Shown: one piece after another, positions 41,601 to 50,498 of the stretch
Layout: every line of letters begins with the position of its first letter
Numbering within the stretch: the first letter of the stretch is position 1
Assembly (NCBI GenBank): GCA_963793005.1
Contig: CAWBYP010000002.1
Span: forward strand, 1,178,001 to 1,242,000
From: RPQJ01 sp963793005
Lineage (GTDB): Bacteria; Pseudomonadota; Gammaproteobacteria; Steroidobacterales; Steroidobacteraceae
Direction: 5' to 3'
DNA: 64,000 nucleotides
The notes under the pieces: model-generated
What the model was told of the DNA's origin: nothing
Database searches by the model: none
The model's input: the letters and a program-made list of their open reading frames with translations, nothing else
Translations under genes and position numbers: made by a program

Positions 41601-44341
41601 CGCTCGAGCGAGTGCCATCCGGCGATCAGCCGGCCGTGGTCCGGGAAGAAGCCCGTGTCTTCCTCCACGTTGGCCACTACGTTCTCGAGGCTGTACACGG
41701 TGTCGCGCAGCAGCAGCAGGCCTTCCTCGGGGAGACCTCGACCGTTGTCATGGAGCTTGCGGACGTAGTGCTCCATCGGCTCGGCGACCTTGATACCCTG
41801 GCGCGCACCGGCGGTCTTTGCGATGCCGCTGAGAGTATGGCAGGCGCGGTACAGCGCCTCGGTCACGGCGTATGGCGCAACCGCCTCGGTGCAGCGCGCG
41901 AGGAAATCGCGCACGACGCCGACGTGACCCGCAGTTTCCTTGCGGAAGATATCGCGCAACACGGGGTCCATGCCGGCCGTCTCCGGCGGCGATACCTGCA
42001 CCTCCCCGGCCTCCGGCTCGACCGCCGCAGGCTCGGGCTCCGGTGCAGGTTGTGGCGCCGGCGGTGGAATCGCCGTGGCCTCTCGCCCCGACAGCGTGTC
42101 GGCACGGGCTGCTATCGCGGTAACGTCGACAGACGTTTCGCTGCCGTACTCGAGTTCGTCCACCAGTGACGGGAGGACTGCCACCGCATCGCGCACGACC
42201 GCTACGACGTCCGGCGAGCGCAGCAGGGTCTGGCTGATGACTCGATTCAGCGTGCTTTCGATGCTCCAGGAAAACTCGCTCACGCGCCGCGCGCCGACCA
42301 TGCGGCCGCTGCCCTTGAGTGTGTGGAACACGCGGCGCAGGTCGCGGAGCGAATCGACGTCGAGTGGATTGTGTTCCCACTTCGGGAACAGTTCCTGCAG
42401 CACCAGGATGCTTTCGCGCGCTTCCTCCGCGAACAGCTGCACGAATTCCGGGTCGGCGCTGGTCGCGATTTCCGGTGTCGGCGCAGGAGTCGGGGCCCGA
42501 GCGTCGGCAGGTGCGCTTGCGGTGACCGGCGTCGCGGCAACCTGGTCCGCAGGCGCCGGTGCCTCCGTCCAGTGCGAAGGCTCGACCGCAGCGTCGGCGG
42601 CAGCCGACGCACGTACCGGTCCGCCTGCTGCCGGCTCGCGCTCCAGGCCCTCCAGGCAGCTCTCCGCGGCTTCGAGCACGAACCAGGGGTCGGATCGGCC
42701 GGCCTGCAGCATCTCCATGTAGTACTCGACCGCGACGATCGCATCAGCCATGCGGTCCAGTCGCTGCGGCTCGAGTGCGCTGGCGTTCGGACGCACGATG
42801 CTCGCAAGCGCGCGGCCGACGCCCTCCATCGTCTCGACGGCTCGACGCCTGCCCAGCATCAGCAGCCCGGCAGTGATTCCGCGCACCAGCTGCGGCACCT
42901 GGTCCAGTCCCTGCGCCTCCGACGGAGCCGCGAGCGCATGCGTGACCGCCTCCTTGATACGCGCCATGTTCACGATGCACTCGCGCAACACGGCGTCCTG
43001 GACCTGGCGGAACTCCTCGTCGGTAGGCTCGCCAGGCTCGCCAGTTTCGCTCGATTCGCGAGCCGCCTCGGGCAGGATCAGCTTCACCAGTTGCGGATCG
43101 AGCCCGTCCTCGACCTCGATCAGCGCCGCGGCGATGTCGAGAAGTGCGGCATCGCCCGGCGGCTCGCGCTGCTCGACGATGCGCATCAATGAGTCGATCT
43201 CGCCCTGCACGCGGTCCCTGAGTGCGCCCAGCCCCAGCACACCGAGCGTGTCGCCGATCTTGCGCAGCATCTCGAGCTGCGGCACCAGCTCGTCCACCTG
43301 CGTCGCCCCACGACGGACGAAGATATCCAGCACGTCCTTTACACGGGTGAGGTCCTCGCGGATCGCCGCAGCGACCGTCTTCATCAGCCGGACGCTCGGG
43401 GCGGACAGGGTTTCCGGCGCAACGTCGACGAGCTCGCCCGAGGAGAGCACCTCGCCGAGGCGGAACGAGCGGCGAACACTGGAGACCCTCGCACCGGAAC
43501 TCGCCGACCGTGCGACGTAGAAAAGCAGGTTGTTAAGGAGCTCGACCGGCGGTGTGACCGAGTAGCCCGCCTCGCCCTGTTCCTGCAGGCGCCGGATCTC
43601 GCGGTCGACGTTGCCGAGCAGCCGCTTGACCGACACATTGGCGTCGATGCCGCCCTGCTGGAGCGCTTCGATCACTGCCCCGACGACCCACCACAACTGG
43701 AAAAGCGGCTGCGTAGTCGCGGCACGCTCGAACTCGTGGGCGATGTCGGCAAGCGCGCCCAGCTTCTCGGTGAAATGCTCCCCACGTATCCAACCCAGCA
43801 GTGCGAGCTGGAATCGCGGCCGCAGTCGTCTCGCCAGCTCGACGATCGAGGTCCCGGCCAGCGCGCCATCGGCCGGGTGAGGCGGCTCGTCCGAGCGCAG
43901 GTTCAGCAGCAGCAGCGTCCCCTCGGACAGCAGCGAACTGCCACGCACCGCCCGCAGGTCGTTCAACAACGGCAGCAACGCGATCGGCACGTCCCGTCCG
44001 CCGGATGCCACGCGATCCACGTACGCGGGCAACTGCTCCATGGAGCGCATCAGCGCGTCCAGCGCGTCCGTGTCTACCTTGGAGTCGCGGTCGTGGCCAT
44101 CGATGAAGCGCGCGACCTGCTCCATCTCCTCGCCGAGCAGCGCGCCACCGTAGACCTCCGCCAGGCGCAGCGCGCCTCGCGCCACGTGCAGGTGCGTTAC
44201 GAAGCGGTGCAGCGCTGCACGGTCCGCGGTATTTTCGGAAAACGCCTCGAGCGCAGCCCGCGCCTCGTTCAGCTCGGTCGCGATCTCGCGCACCACCAGT
44301 TGCAGCGAAGCGCGCGCCTCGTCCGGGCTGGCGGCCAGCAT
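38627..44341 (-). CDS. chpA: ChpA/PilL hybrid chemosensory kinase with multiple Hpt domains
   Basis: About 1,904 residues. Hpt modules include an N-terminal LHVARGALRL type (about residue 48), FHTLKGSGRMVG (about 673), CHTLSGIAKTAG (about 835) and LHTLKGGARMTG (about 1046). These are followed by the CheA core: N-box HMLRNSVVHGIE, G1 DDGAGLD, G2 GRGVGMDVV. A CheW domain comes next, and a C-terminal receiver with the Asp in LLDIEMPRMDGYEV closes the protein. It drives PilG/PilH phosphorylation and thus type IV pilus extension and retraction. P. aeruginosa ChpA has more phosphotransfer sites (eight); others here may be degenerate. The ATG at 44341 lies 34 bp after pilJ. Confidence 0.93.
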   Translation of the reverse strand: MLAASPDEARASLQLVVREIATELNEARAALEAFSENTADRAALHRFVTHLHVARGALRLAEVYGGALLGEEMEQVARFIDGHDRDSKVDTDALDALMRSMEQLPAYVDRVASGGRDVPIALLPLLNDLRAVRGSSLLSEGTLLLLNLRSDEPPHPADGALAGTSIVELARRLRPRFQLALLGWIRGEHFTEKLGALADIAHEFERAATTQPLFQLWWVVGAVIEALQQGGIDANVSVKRLLGNVDREIRRLQEQGEAGYSVTPPVELLNNLLFYVARSASSGARVSSVRRSFRLGEVLSSGELVDVAPETLSAPSVRLMKTVAAAIREDLTRVKDVLDIFVRRGATQVDELVPQLEMLRKIGDTLGVLGLGALRDRVQGEIDSLMRIVEQREPPGDAALLDIAAALIEVEDGLDPQLVKLILPEAARESSETGEPGEPTDEEFRQVQDAVLRECIVNMARIKEAVTHALAAPSEAQGLDQVPQLVRGITAGLLMLGRRRAVETMEGVGRALASIVRPNASALEPQRLDRMADAIVAVEYYMEMLQAGRSDPWFVLEAAESCLEGLEREPAAGGPVRASAAADAAVEPSHWTEAPAPADQVAATPVTASAPADARAPTPAPTPEIATSADPEFVQLFAEEARESILVLQELFPKWEHNPLDVDSLRDLRRVFHTLKGSGRMVGARRVSEFSWSIESTLNRVISQTLLRSPDVVAVVRDAVAVLPSLVDELEYGSETSVDVTAIAARADTLSGREATAIPPPAPQPAPEPEPAAVEPEAGEVQVSPPETAGMDPVLRDIFRKETAGHVGVVRDFLARCTEAVAPYAVTEALYRACHTLSGIAKTAGARQGIKVAEPMEHYVRKLHDNGRGLPEEGLLLLRDTVYSLENVVANVEEDTGFFPDHGRLIAGWHSLERALDAELARLAEAGERTLGDGWERDAPGGGASEHDLTEPDLLMPELPADMSLPPEELRTPFAAAAVVQQQQPAAAPEASATAEPEPEFDADIAAIFGEEATELLELADSSLANWISDRADRSRITELKRVLHTLKGGARMTGIRAMGDLSHEVESFLGSLESGAVAADEPAIRVLQAALDELHGMREAVNSGQPIVAARELIERVHAVLTASAAQDAAPSVPELPAQPEPEAAAPAADETVAAIPEVEPPTTSPEEIFMAEVFAAGETAAEQPEFAPAPDEPAPLEAVAEVPAPTGQVTHEPRIDEPAALEVEVHEVEAHEVVAHEVVTHEFVAHEALADEIEAAHQQTASTPAAFETAATGDIEVPALAAHIVLPGREPVAAPERHELARVDAVLLDELLNNSGEVSIFRARVEQQMTSTEFNLAELGRTVTRLREQLRKLELETEAQILFKHQADAGGRADFDPLELDRYSTIQQLSRALAESVSDVASIESLLESVNREGQNLLQQQGRVIAELQNGLMRTRMVPFQRHAQRLTRLVRQAAQEAGKKAELAIEGGTGEIDRQVLERMLPPFEHMLRNSVVHGIELPEERLARGKEETGRIAVRLQREGAEVVITVEDDGAGLDIDAIRAKARQMGLLRPGQDLTDEEALQLVLEPGFSTAPRLTQQAGRGVGMDVVATEVKRLGGGLYIESTPGRGARFTIRLPFTLAITQALIVRTHDEFYALPVATVEGVARIPATEVRAHLTEDQPTFDYGGHLFRFQYLGSFLGSGPSELPETDVSVPVILVRAGEHSTALVTDELVGSREIVVKSVGPQVASVRGISGATILGDGRIVIILDMGALVRSEWRSRAPDVSVRPTRDDRIFALVVDDSITVRRVTQRFLERNGMRVMTAKDGVEAMALLQEHTPDVILLDIEMPRMDGYEVASHVRNDARLADIPIIMITSRVGDKHRARAIELGVDDYLGKPYQESQLLDAIEPLVLARRRQLP
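40592..40675. repeat. 15-bp tandem repeat inside chpA coding a His-Glu linker
   Basis: About five imperfect 15-bp units of the type CACGACCTCATGAGC encode the five-residue repeat HEVVA (AHEVVAHEVVTHEFVAHE) on the minus strand. It sits in the low-complexity linker between the last Hpt domain and the dimerisation/kinase core. The unit length keeps the frame, so copy number can change without breaking the gene. Confidence 0.75.
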
Positions 44342-44375
44342 GGTTCCTGTGGTCACCGGCGCACGGTCCACATCG

Positions 44376-46442
44376 TCAGCCCGCTCCACCGCCGACGCGG
44401 CGCAGGCGCTCGACTTCGTCGGCCGCAAGCGCCTCGGGCCGCAGCATCGGGTACTCCCCGCTCACGCTGGCGCCCGCACCCTCCGGCAGCCGGAACCCCG
44501 TGACGGACTTGCGCAGCTGCGTAGCGAGCTCGGCGAGCTTGCCGATCGAGTCGGAGGTAGCCGTGGTGCTCTCGGCGGTCTGCGAGCTGATTTCGCGCAG
44601 CACCTGCATGTTGCGCGAGATGCTCTGCGAGGTGGTCGCCTGGTGCCGGGCGCTCGCGGAGATGTTCTGCACCAGGCTTGCGATCTGGTTGGAGACCTGC
44701 TCGATTTCCTCGAGCGCCGCCCCGGCGTTCTCGGCCAGCAGCGCCCCGCCCACCACGTCGGTCGTGGTGCGCTCCATCGAGACGACCGCCTCGTTGGTGT
44801 CGGCCTGGATGGTGCGAACCAGCACCTCGATCTGCCGCGTCGCATTGGCGGCGCGCTCTGCCAGCCGTTGCACCTCGTCGGCGACCACTGCAAACCCGCG
44901 GCCCGCCTCGCCCGCCATGGACGCCTGGATCGAGGCATTGAGCGCCAGGATGTTGGTCTGCTCGGCGATATCGTTGATCAACTCGACGATGTTGCCGATT
45001 TCCTGTGAGCTTTCGCCCAGCCGCTTGATGCGCTTGGAGGTCTCCTGGATGTTCTCGCGGATCGCGTTCATTCCGTCGATGGTGCGGCGCACCGCGTCGC
45101 CGCCCTTGTGTGCGATGTCCACCGAGTGGCGTGCGACGTCGGCGGAGCGCTCGGCATTGCCCGATACTTCCTCGGTCGATGCGGCCATCTCCGCGATGGA
45201 CTCCGACGCCGCGCCGATCTGGTTGGATTGCGCCGATGACGCCTTCGCGAGGTGCGTGGAGAGCGCCTGTGTCTGGCGGGTCGTCGTGTCCAGCTTGATG
45301 GCGGAGTGGTTGATCGTGGTGACCAGCTCGCGCAGCGCCTCGATTGCGTAGTTGATCGAGTCCGCTATCGCGCCGGTGATGTCTTCTGTCACCGTCGCCT
45401 GGACCGTCAGGTCGCCGTCGGCCAGGCTCGACAGCTCGTCGAGCAGGCGCAGGATCGCCTGCTGGTTGCGCTCGTTCTGCACGGCCTGCAGGTCCGTCGC
45501 GCGCCGCTGCGTGGCGAGCGAGCGCTGCAGGAACGCGAGCAGCACCAGCGCGAGGATCGCGAACACCAGCAATGCCAGCGGCAGCAGCGGACTCATGAAC
45601 CACGACCTGGCGGCCGGCCCGGCGCCCAGGCTGGGCAGCGCGGCGGCGGCCTTGCCGCCGCTCTCCACTAGCGCATTGCCCGCCGCCTGCAGCTGTTCCA
45701 GAGGGTCACCCAGCGCCATCACCGAGCGAACCTGCTGCTGCTCGCTGCGGAAGACCGCGGCCAGCAGCCGCGCCGCGTCCGCCGCCGGGCCCTGCGCCGC
45801 GACGATGCCGAGCGGATTGCTGTCGCCGACCAGCCCGCCCACGACCTGGCCCATGAACTCGAGGCTCTCGGCCAGTCGGCGCGAGGCTGCTTCGACCGAG
45901 GTCGTCCCCTCCGCCAGTGCCGCGAGGTCCTGCTCGATCGCCTGGGCCCGCACTTCGAACCGGTCGAGCTGTCGATTGAAGGCTTCGGGGCGCGACCCGC
46001 CCATCGCCTTGGCGACATTGGCGGTGGCCGCCAGGACCTGCGGCGTCAGCTCGCGGACGTTGGCGAGCACTTTCCGCGTATCAAGAGCTGCCGCGCGGCC
46101 GTCCAGGACCGCCTGCGACTGCTCGAGCATCGCGAGCCAGTTGTCGTCGCCGCCCGGCAGCCGCTCGCCCGAGCCACGCGCATCGACCACCAGGCCCTCG
46201 AGCCGCGCGCGCGAGGTCGCCAGCGAATCGAAGGCAGGTGCGGAACCTCGCACTGCTGCGCCCGCCTGGAGGGGAATGCCCTGGGCGAGGCCCGAGAGCA
46301 TCGCGACGACAGCGTCGCGGCTGGCGCGCCTGTCCGCGAACTGCCACTGGAGTGCAAATAGCAGCGCCGCGAGAGCCGCGGCGACGAGCGCCACGCGGAT
46401 CAGGTTCGGCTGCAGTCGATCGGCGTCGAGTCTATTGATCAT
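44376..46442 (-). CDS. pilJ: Methyl-accepting chemotaxis-type receptor PilJ
   Basis: 688 residues. One membrane segment lies near the N-terminus (about 15-32) and a second about 290-310, enclosing a periplasmic helical domain. A HAMP-like linker (LSSLADGDLTVQATVTEDIT) and the signalling hairpin tip EQTNILALNASIQASMAGE follow. It feeds ChpA through PilI and ChpC. The cluster has no pilK methyltransferase next to it. The gene is 36 bp after pilI. Confidence 0.93.
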   Translation of the reverse strand: MINRLDADRLQPNLIRVALVAAALAALLFALQWQFADRRASRDAVVAMLSGLAQGIPLQAGAAVRGSAPAFDSLATSRARLEGLVVDARGSGERLPGGDDNWLAMLEQSQAVLDGRAAALDTRKVLANVRELTPQVLAATANVAKAMGGSRPEAFNRQLDRFEVRAQAIEQDLAALAEGTTSVEAASRRLAESLEFMGQVVGGLVGDSNPLGIVAAQGPAADAARLLAAVFRSEQQQVRSVMALGDPLEQLQAAGNALVESGGKAAAALPSLGAGPAARSWFMSPLLPLALLVFAILALVLLAFLQRSLATQRRATDLQAVQNERNQQAILRLLDELSSLADGDLTVQATVTEDITGAIADSINYAIEALRELVTTINHSAIKLDTTTRQTQALSTHLAKASSAQSNQIGAASESIAEMAASTEEVSGNAERSADVARHSVDIAHKGGDAVRRTIDGMNAIRENIQETSKRIKRLGESSQEIGNIVELINDIAEQTNILALNASIQASMAGEAGRGFAVVADEVQRLAERAANATRQIEVLVRTIQADTNEAVVSMERTTTDVVGGALLAENAGAALEEIEQVSNQIASLVQNISASARHQATTSQSISRNMQVLREISSQTAESTTATSDSIGKLAELATQLRKSVTGFRLPEGAGASVSGEYPMLRPEALAADEVERLRRVGGGAG

Positions 46443-46478
46443 CGTTGTACCCGGTTCGGGTTTGGCTGGACGTGGCTG

Positions 46479-47045
46479 TCATGAGGCCGCGGCCTGCAGG
46501 AACTGCTGGCTCTCAAGCAGGCCACGTACGCTGAATACTGGCCATACCTCAGCGCCGCGCTTGAATGCGCCCGCGAGATAGCGCTCACAGCGCAGCAGTG
46601 TCGGCGGGAGTTCGGCAGAGAACTCGCTTTCGTAGAACCTGCGGAAACCCATCACCTCGTCCACGACCAGCCCGGCCGGAATCTCGCGGTGATTGGCGAC
46701 CAGCACTCGGGTGGCTCGCGAGACTGTCGTACCGCCGGAGCCGAGAAATGCGCGCACGTCGATGACCGGCAGCAGCTGGCCCCGCACGTTCGACAGGCCG
46801 CGGATCCAGTTCTTCGCGCCCGGCACGCGCGTGACGGCCGTCGGGTAGCCCATGACCTCGCGGGTTTCCTCTCGCGCCAGCAGGAATGCCTCGCCACCGA
46901 GCCGGAACGCGATGCCCACCCACTCGGCGCCCGAGGCAGTCGCATCGGTGCTGCCCTGCGCCGCGGCACGGGCGCGCCGGTCGAGCTCGCGCAGCAACTC
47001 GTAGGGGCGATCGCGCAGCGACCTCAATGAGCCGGCGTCCTGCAT
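46479..47045 (-). CDS. pilI: CheW-like adaptor PilI
   Basis: 188 residues with one CheW domain (AFRLGGEAFLLAREETREV, NVRGQLLPVIDVRAFL). It couples PilJ to ChpA. The ATG at 47045 lies 1 nt after the pilH stop. Length and order match the P. aeruginosa cluster. Confidence 0.92.
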   Translation of the reverse strand: MQDAGSLRSLRDRPYELLRELDRRARAAAQGSTDATASGAEWVGIAFRLGGEAFLLAREETREVMGYPTAVTRVPGAKNWIRGLSNVRGQLLPVIDVRAFLGSGGTTVSRATRVLVANHREIPAGLVVDEVMGFRRFYESEFSAELPPTLLRCERYLAGAFKRGAEVWPVFSVRGLLESQQFLQAAAS

Positions 47046-47046
47046 T

Positions 47047-47412
47047 TCAGGCCGCAATCGCCGCCTGGGCCTTGCGCAACAGCTGGTCCAGGGCTACGGG
47101 TTTCACCAGGTAGTCCACCGCGCCCTGGCGCAATCCCCAGACGCGGTCCGACTCCTGGGCTTTCGAGGTCACCATGATCACGGGTATGGCCCGCGTCTCG
47201 GGATCGCTGGCGAGCTGGCGCGTGGCCTGGAAGCCGTTCAGGCCCGGCATGACGATGTCCATCAATATGAGGTCGGGGTGCAGCTCGCGGGCCATCCGCA
47301 GACCCTCGTCCCCGTCCGCGGCCGACACCGTGCGGAACCCGCCCTGCTCGAGCGCCTGCTGCATGACGTGCAGGTCGGTCGGGGAATCATCCACGATCAG
47401 TACCAGTGCCAC
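47047..47412 (-). CDS. pilH: Response regulator PilH
   Basis: 121-residue stand-alone receiver. The acidic pair is VDDSPTD, the phosphoacceptor Asp lies in LMDIVMPGLNGFQ, with Thr in VTSK and Lys in VKPV. In P. aeruginosa PilH opposes PilG, promoting pilus retraction. It lies 26 bp after pilG. Confidence 0.93.
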   Translation of the reverse strand: MALVLIVDDSPTDLHVMQQALEQGGFRTVSAADGDEGLRMARELHPDLILMDIVMPGLNGFQATRQLASDPETRAIPVIMVTSKAQESDRVWGLRQGAVDYLVKPVALDQLLRKAQAAIAA

Positions 47413-47438
47413 GAGTTCGTCCTCCGCTCAGGTGGCCG

Positions 47439-47846
47439 TCAGCGACGCACGTGCGCTTCGATCGCGCTCAGGAGTTCCTCGCGCGTGAAAGGCTTCGTCA
47501 GGTAGTGCTCAGAGCCTACGATCCGTCCGCGGGCACGGTCGAACAGGCCATCCTTGCTGGACAGCATGATCACCGGGATGCTGCGGAACACCTTGTTGTG
47601 CTTGATCAGCGAGCAGGTCTGGTAGCCGTCCAGCCTGGGCATCATGATGTCCACGAACACGATGTCGGGCTGGTGGTCGGCGACCTTGGACAGGGCGTCG
47701 AAGCCGTCTACCGCCGTGAATACCTCGCAGCCCTCCCGCGCGAGCAGCGTCTCGGCCGTTCGGCGAATGGTCTTGCTGTCGTCGATGACCAGCACCTTTA
47801 GCCCCGCCAATCGCGGCCGGCTGGCGCTGGCAGCAGTGTTTTCCAT
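47439..47846 (-). CDS. pilG: Response regulator PilG
   Basis: 135-residue CheY-like receiver and first gene of the pil-chp operon. Key residues are IDDSKTIRR, phosphoacceptor Asp in VFVDIMMPRLDGYQT, Ser in LSSKDG and Lys in LTKPF. PilG activates pilus extension and CyaB in P. aeruginosa. The 5' region contains an 8-bp inverted repeat, CGCGAGCA/TGCTCGCG (47879-47886 and 47908-47915), that would form a leader hairpin if transcription starts near TATGTT further upstream. Confidence 0.94.
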   Translation of the reverse strand: MENTAASASRPRLAGLKVLVIDDSKTIRRTAETLLAREGCEVFTAVDGFDALSKVADHQPDIVFVDIMMPRLDGYQTCSLIKHNKVFRSIPVIMLSSKDGLFDRARGRIVGSEHYLTKPFTREELLSAIEAHVRR

Positions 47847-48018
47847 GCCGTCGAACCCCCAGAATGGGTAATACGCGTCGCGAGCACGACGCTAAAGCGC
47901 GAGGCAGTGCTCGCGGCGTGTTTTTAACATATTGAGAGTGGCCCTGCCATCGGCCGGTTTCGATACCATGACCGGTGTCACACGGGGCGACGAGCCCGCG
48001 AGCCGACCGGAGCGAGAG

Positions 48019-48981
48019 ATGATCGACAAACGCCTGCGAGTCGCCGTCGTGATGGACCCCATCGAGGACATCAAGCCGGCCAAGGACACCACGCTGGCGA
48101 TGATGCTGGCGGCGCAGCGGCGCGGGTGGGATTTGTCCTGCCTGGGGCTTGGCGATATCTGGCTCCGCGATGGCGTCGCGATGGGCCGCGCGCGTCCGGT
48201 CGAGGTGCGCGACGACCCCGGTGACTGGTTCTCGCTGGGCGAAGTCGCGGCCCGGAGACTCGGCGAATTCGACGTGATCCTGATGCGCAAGGACCCGCCG
48301 TTCGACACCGAGTACATCTACGCGACCTACATCCTGGAGCGCGCGGAAACCCAGGGCGCGCTGGTCGTCAACCGACCGCAGGGCCTGCGGGACATGAACG
48401 AGAAGGTCTACACGGCATGGTTTGCGGAGTGTTGCGCGCCCACGCTGATAACCCGCGACATGGGGGACATGCGTGCATTCCTCGCCGAGCACCAGCGCGC
48501 CGTGTGCAAGCCACTCTATGGCATGGGGGGCCGGTCGATTTTCGTGCTGGAGTCCGGTGACAAGAATTCGAGCGTGGTGTTCGAGACCCTGACCGAATAC
48601 GGCAGCCGCTATGCGATCGTGCAGCGCTACATTCCGGAAATCGTGACCACCGGCGACGCCCGGGTGATCCTGGTGGACGGCGAAGCGGTGCCCTACGCGC
48701 TCGCACGCATCCCGACCGACAGCGACAACCGCGGCAATCTCGCGGCGGGCGCCAAGGGCGTCGGCCGGCCGCTCGACGAGCGCGATCGCTGGCTCGCCGG
48801 AAAGATCGGCCCGGCGCTGCGCGACCGCGGGATGCTGTTCGTCGGGCTGGACGTGATCGGCGGCTTCGTCACCGAGATCAACGTGACGAGCCCGACCGGA
48901 GTACGTGAACTCGACCGGCAGTTCGGACTCGATGTCGCCGGCACGCTGATGGACGCGATCGCGAGGCGACGACTGGCCTGA
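48019..48981 (+). CDS. gshB: Glutathione synthetase GshB
   Basis: 320-residue ATP-grasp ligase joining gamma-glutamylcysteine and glycine. It has the family start RVAVVMDPIEDIKPAKDTT, the mobile loop and grasp pieces KPLYGMGGRSIF and VGLDVIGGFVTEINVTSPTG. The ATG at 48019 (MIDKRL) is preceded by GGAGCGAG and matches the family. It is divergent from pilG, as in Pseudomonas, and heads the gshB-tonB-yqgE-ruvX-pyrB-pyrK run. Confidence 0.95.
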   Translation: MIDKRLRVAVVMDPIEDIKPAKDTTLAMMLAAQRRGWDLSCLGLGDIWLRDGVAMGRARPVEVRDDPGDWFSLGEVAARRLGEFDVILMRKDPPFDTEYIYATYILERAETQGALVVNRPQGLRDMNEKVYTAWFAECCAPTLITRDMGDMRAFLAEHQRAVCKPLYGMGGRSIFVLESGDKNSSVVFETLTEYGSRYAIVQRYIPEIVTTGDARVILVDGEAVPYALARIPTDSDNRGNLAAGAKGVGRPLDERDRWLAGKIGPALRDRGMLFVGLDVIGGFVTEINVTSPTGVRELDRQFGLDVAGTLMDAIARRRLA

Positions 48982-48996
48982 GCCACTGACCCAGCC

Positions 48997-49881
48997 ATGG
49001 AACTGCGCATCCGATCCGATCGCCCCGAGGACCGCCTGGCAACGGCCATATTCCTGGCCGCGCTGGTGCACGGGCTCGTGATCCTCGGCCTGCGCTTCAG
49101 CGCGCCGCCAGTCCCCGACCTGCCGCTGCCCACGCTCGAGGTGCTGCTGGTACCCGAAGGGGCTGAAGAGCCCGACAATCCGGACGCGGGCTACATCGCC
49201 GAGCGCAGCCAGCATGGATCGGGCACGGCCCGCGACGACAAGCGCACTTCGCTGCCCGAGTCCTCGGCCAGCCTCATCGAACACTCGGGCGAGGCGGGAG
49301 GCGAGTCCCTCGAACAGGAGGCCACGAGCGCGCAGGCCGGCGGAATACGGCTGCTCAGCAGCCGATCCCAGCGCCAGACCCAGGCGACCTCGGGCCAAGA
49401 ACAACCGCAGGCGGCGGCGGCAATCCCCCTCGACGCGCGTCCACTCGCGCAGGTCGGCGCGAATGCCGCGGCCTCGGACGAGAACCTGTACCTGAAAGGC
49501 GACCCGTCGCCCGACGACCGGCTGCTGGCCGACACGCGCGAGTCGATGATCGCGGGCTACCTGGACGGCTGGAAACGGCGCGTCGAACGTGTCGGAACCA
49601 TCAATTTCCCCGACGCGGCGCGTCGGCGGGGCATGTCGGGCAACCCGATCCTGGAGGTGGCCATCCGCGCCGACGGCCGCCTCGAGCAGGTGCTGGTCCG
49701 CCGCAGCAGCGGCCACCGCGAACTCGACAATGCGGCGCTGCGCATCGTGCGGCTGGCCGCCCCGTTCGACCCGTTCCCGCCGGCGATGCGCGCGCGCTAC
49801 CCGGAGCTGCGCTTCGCCTACGAATGGCAGTTCCTGAATGGCCAGCTCGGTGACGGGTCTGTCTATTCAAACGGGCCCTGA
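48997..49881 (+). CDS. TonB-like protein (TonB3 position)
   Basis: 294 residues. An N-terminal anchor (about 15-36, ATAIFLAALVHGLVILGLRF) carries the His seen in TonB anchors. A Gln/Ser/Ala-rich linker follows, and the C-terminal TonB fold (about 205-285) includes INFPDAARRRGMSGNPILEV and VLVRRSSGHRELDNAALRIV. In P. aeruginosa the gene at this site (tonB3) is needed for twitching motility. The linker lacks the usual Pro-Lys/Pro-Glu repeats. It might energise BtuB or serve the pilus system; sequence cannot decide. It starts 15 bp after gshB. Confidence 0.85.
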   Translation: MELRIRSDRPEDRLATAIFLAALVHGLVILGLRFSAPPVPDLPLPTLEVLLVPEGAEEPDNPDAGYIAERSQHGSGTARDDKRTSLPESSASLIEHSGEAGGESLEQEATSAQAGGIRLLSSRSQRQTQATSGQEQPQAAAAIPLDARPLAQVGANAAASDENLYLKGDPSPDDRLLADTRESMIAGYLDGWKRRVERVGTINFPDAARRRGMSGNPILEVAIRADGRLEQVLVRRSSGHRELDNAALRIVRLAAPFDPFPPAMRARYPELRFAYEWQFLNGQLGDGSVYSNGP

Positions 49882-49929
49882 CGCGGTGGTCCTTGTCCCG
49901 CGCGGCCAACCGGCCGGATACTTGTGCCA

Positions 49930-50490
49930 ATGGCAGCGACCTACCTGAACAACCAGTACCTGATCGCGATGCCGGGCATGGACGACCCGAATTTCGCGCA
50001 GACGGTGACGCTGGTCTGCGAACACAGCGAGCAGGGCGCGCTCGGCATCGTCATAAACCGTCCACTCACGATGGACCTGGGCGATGTCTTCGCCCAGCTC
50101 GGACTCGATGCCTCGCAGTCGCGGGTCACCACCCAGCACGTGCTGCACGGCGGCCCGGTGCAGAACGACCGCGGCTTCGTGCTGCACAGCCCCGGCCCGA
50201 GCTGGGAGTCGACGCTGCCGGTGTCAGAGCGGCTCCACGTCACCACCTCGCGCGACATCCTCGACGCGCTCGCGGGCGGTGGCGGCCCGGAGAATGCGGT
50301 AATCGCACTCGGCTATGCAGGGTGGGAAGCCGGGCAGCTGGAGGACGAGGTGGCGAGGAACGCCTGGCTCACGGTGCCGGTGGACGAAGCCCTGCTGTTC
50401 GAGGTTCCGGCCGAAGAACGCTGGCAGGCGGCGGGACGCCTGCTCGGGATCAACCTGCTGCACCTGAGCAGCCAGGCCGGGCACGCCTGA
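49930..50490 (+). CDS. yqgE: YqgE/AlgH-family protein (DUF179)
   Basis: 186 residues. It has the family start LNNQYLIAMPGMDDPNFAQT, followed by GALGIVINRP, VLHGGPVQNDRGFVLH and the C-terminal half YAGWEAGQLEDEV. Function is unsettled, though it is almost always next to ruvX. The ATG at 49930 is chosen; a GTG six bases earlier is possible. It is in one operon with gshB, tonB and ruvX. Confidence 0.93.
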   Translation: MAATYLNNQYLIAMPGMDDPNFAQTVTLVCEHSEQGALGIVINRPLTMDLGDVFAQLGLDASQSRVTTQHVLHGGPVQNDRGFVLHSPGPSWESTLPVSERLHVTTSRDILDALAGGGGPENAVIALGYAGWEAGQLEDEVARNAWLTVPVDEALLFEVPAEERWQAAGRLLGINLLHLSSQAGHA

Positions 50491-50498
50491 GCCGCCCA

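Noticed and set aside
47509..49716. A 735-codon minus-strand frame across pilG, gshB and tonB
   Set aside because: It spans three well-recognised genes and reads as a high-GC antisense frame with no domain.
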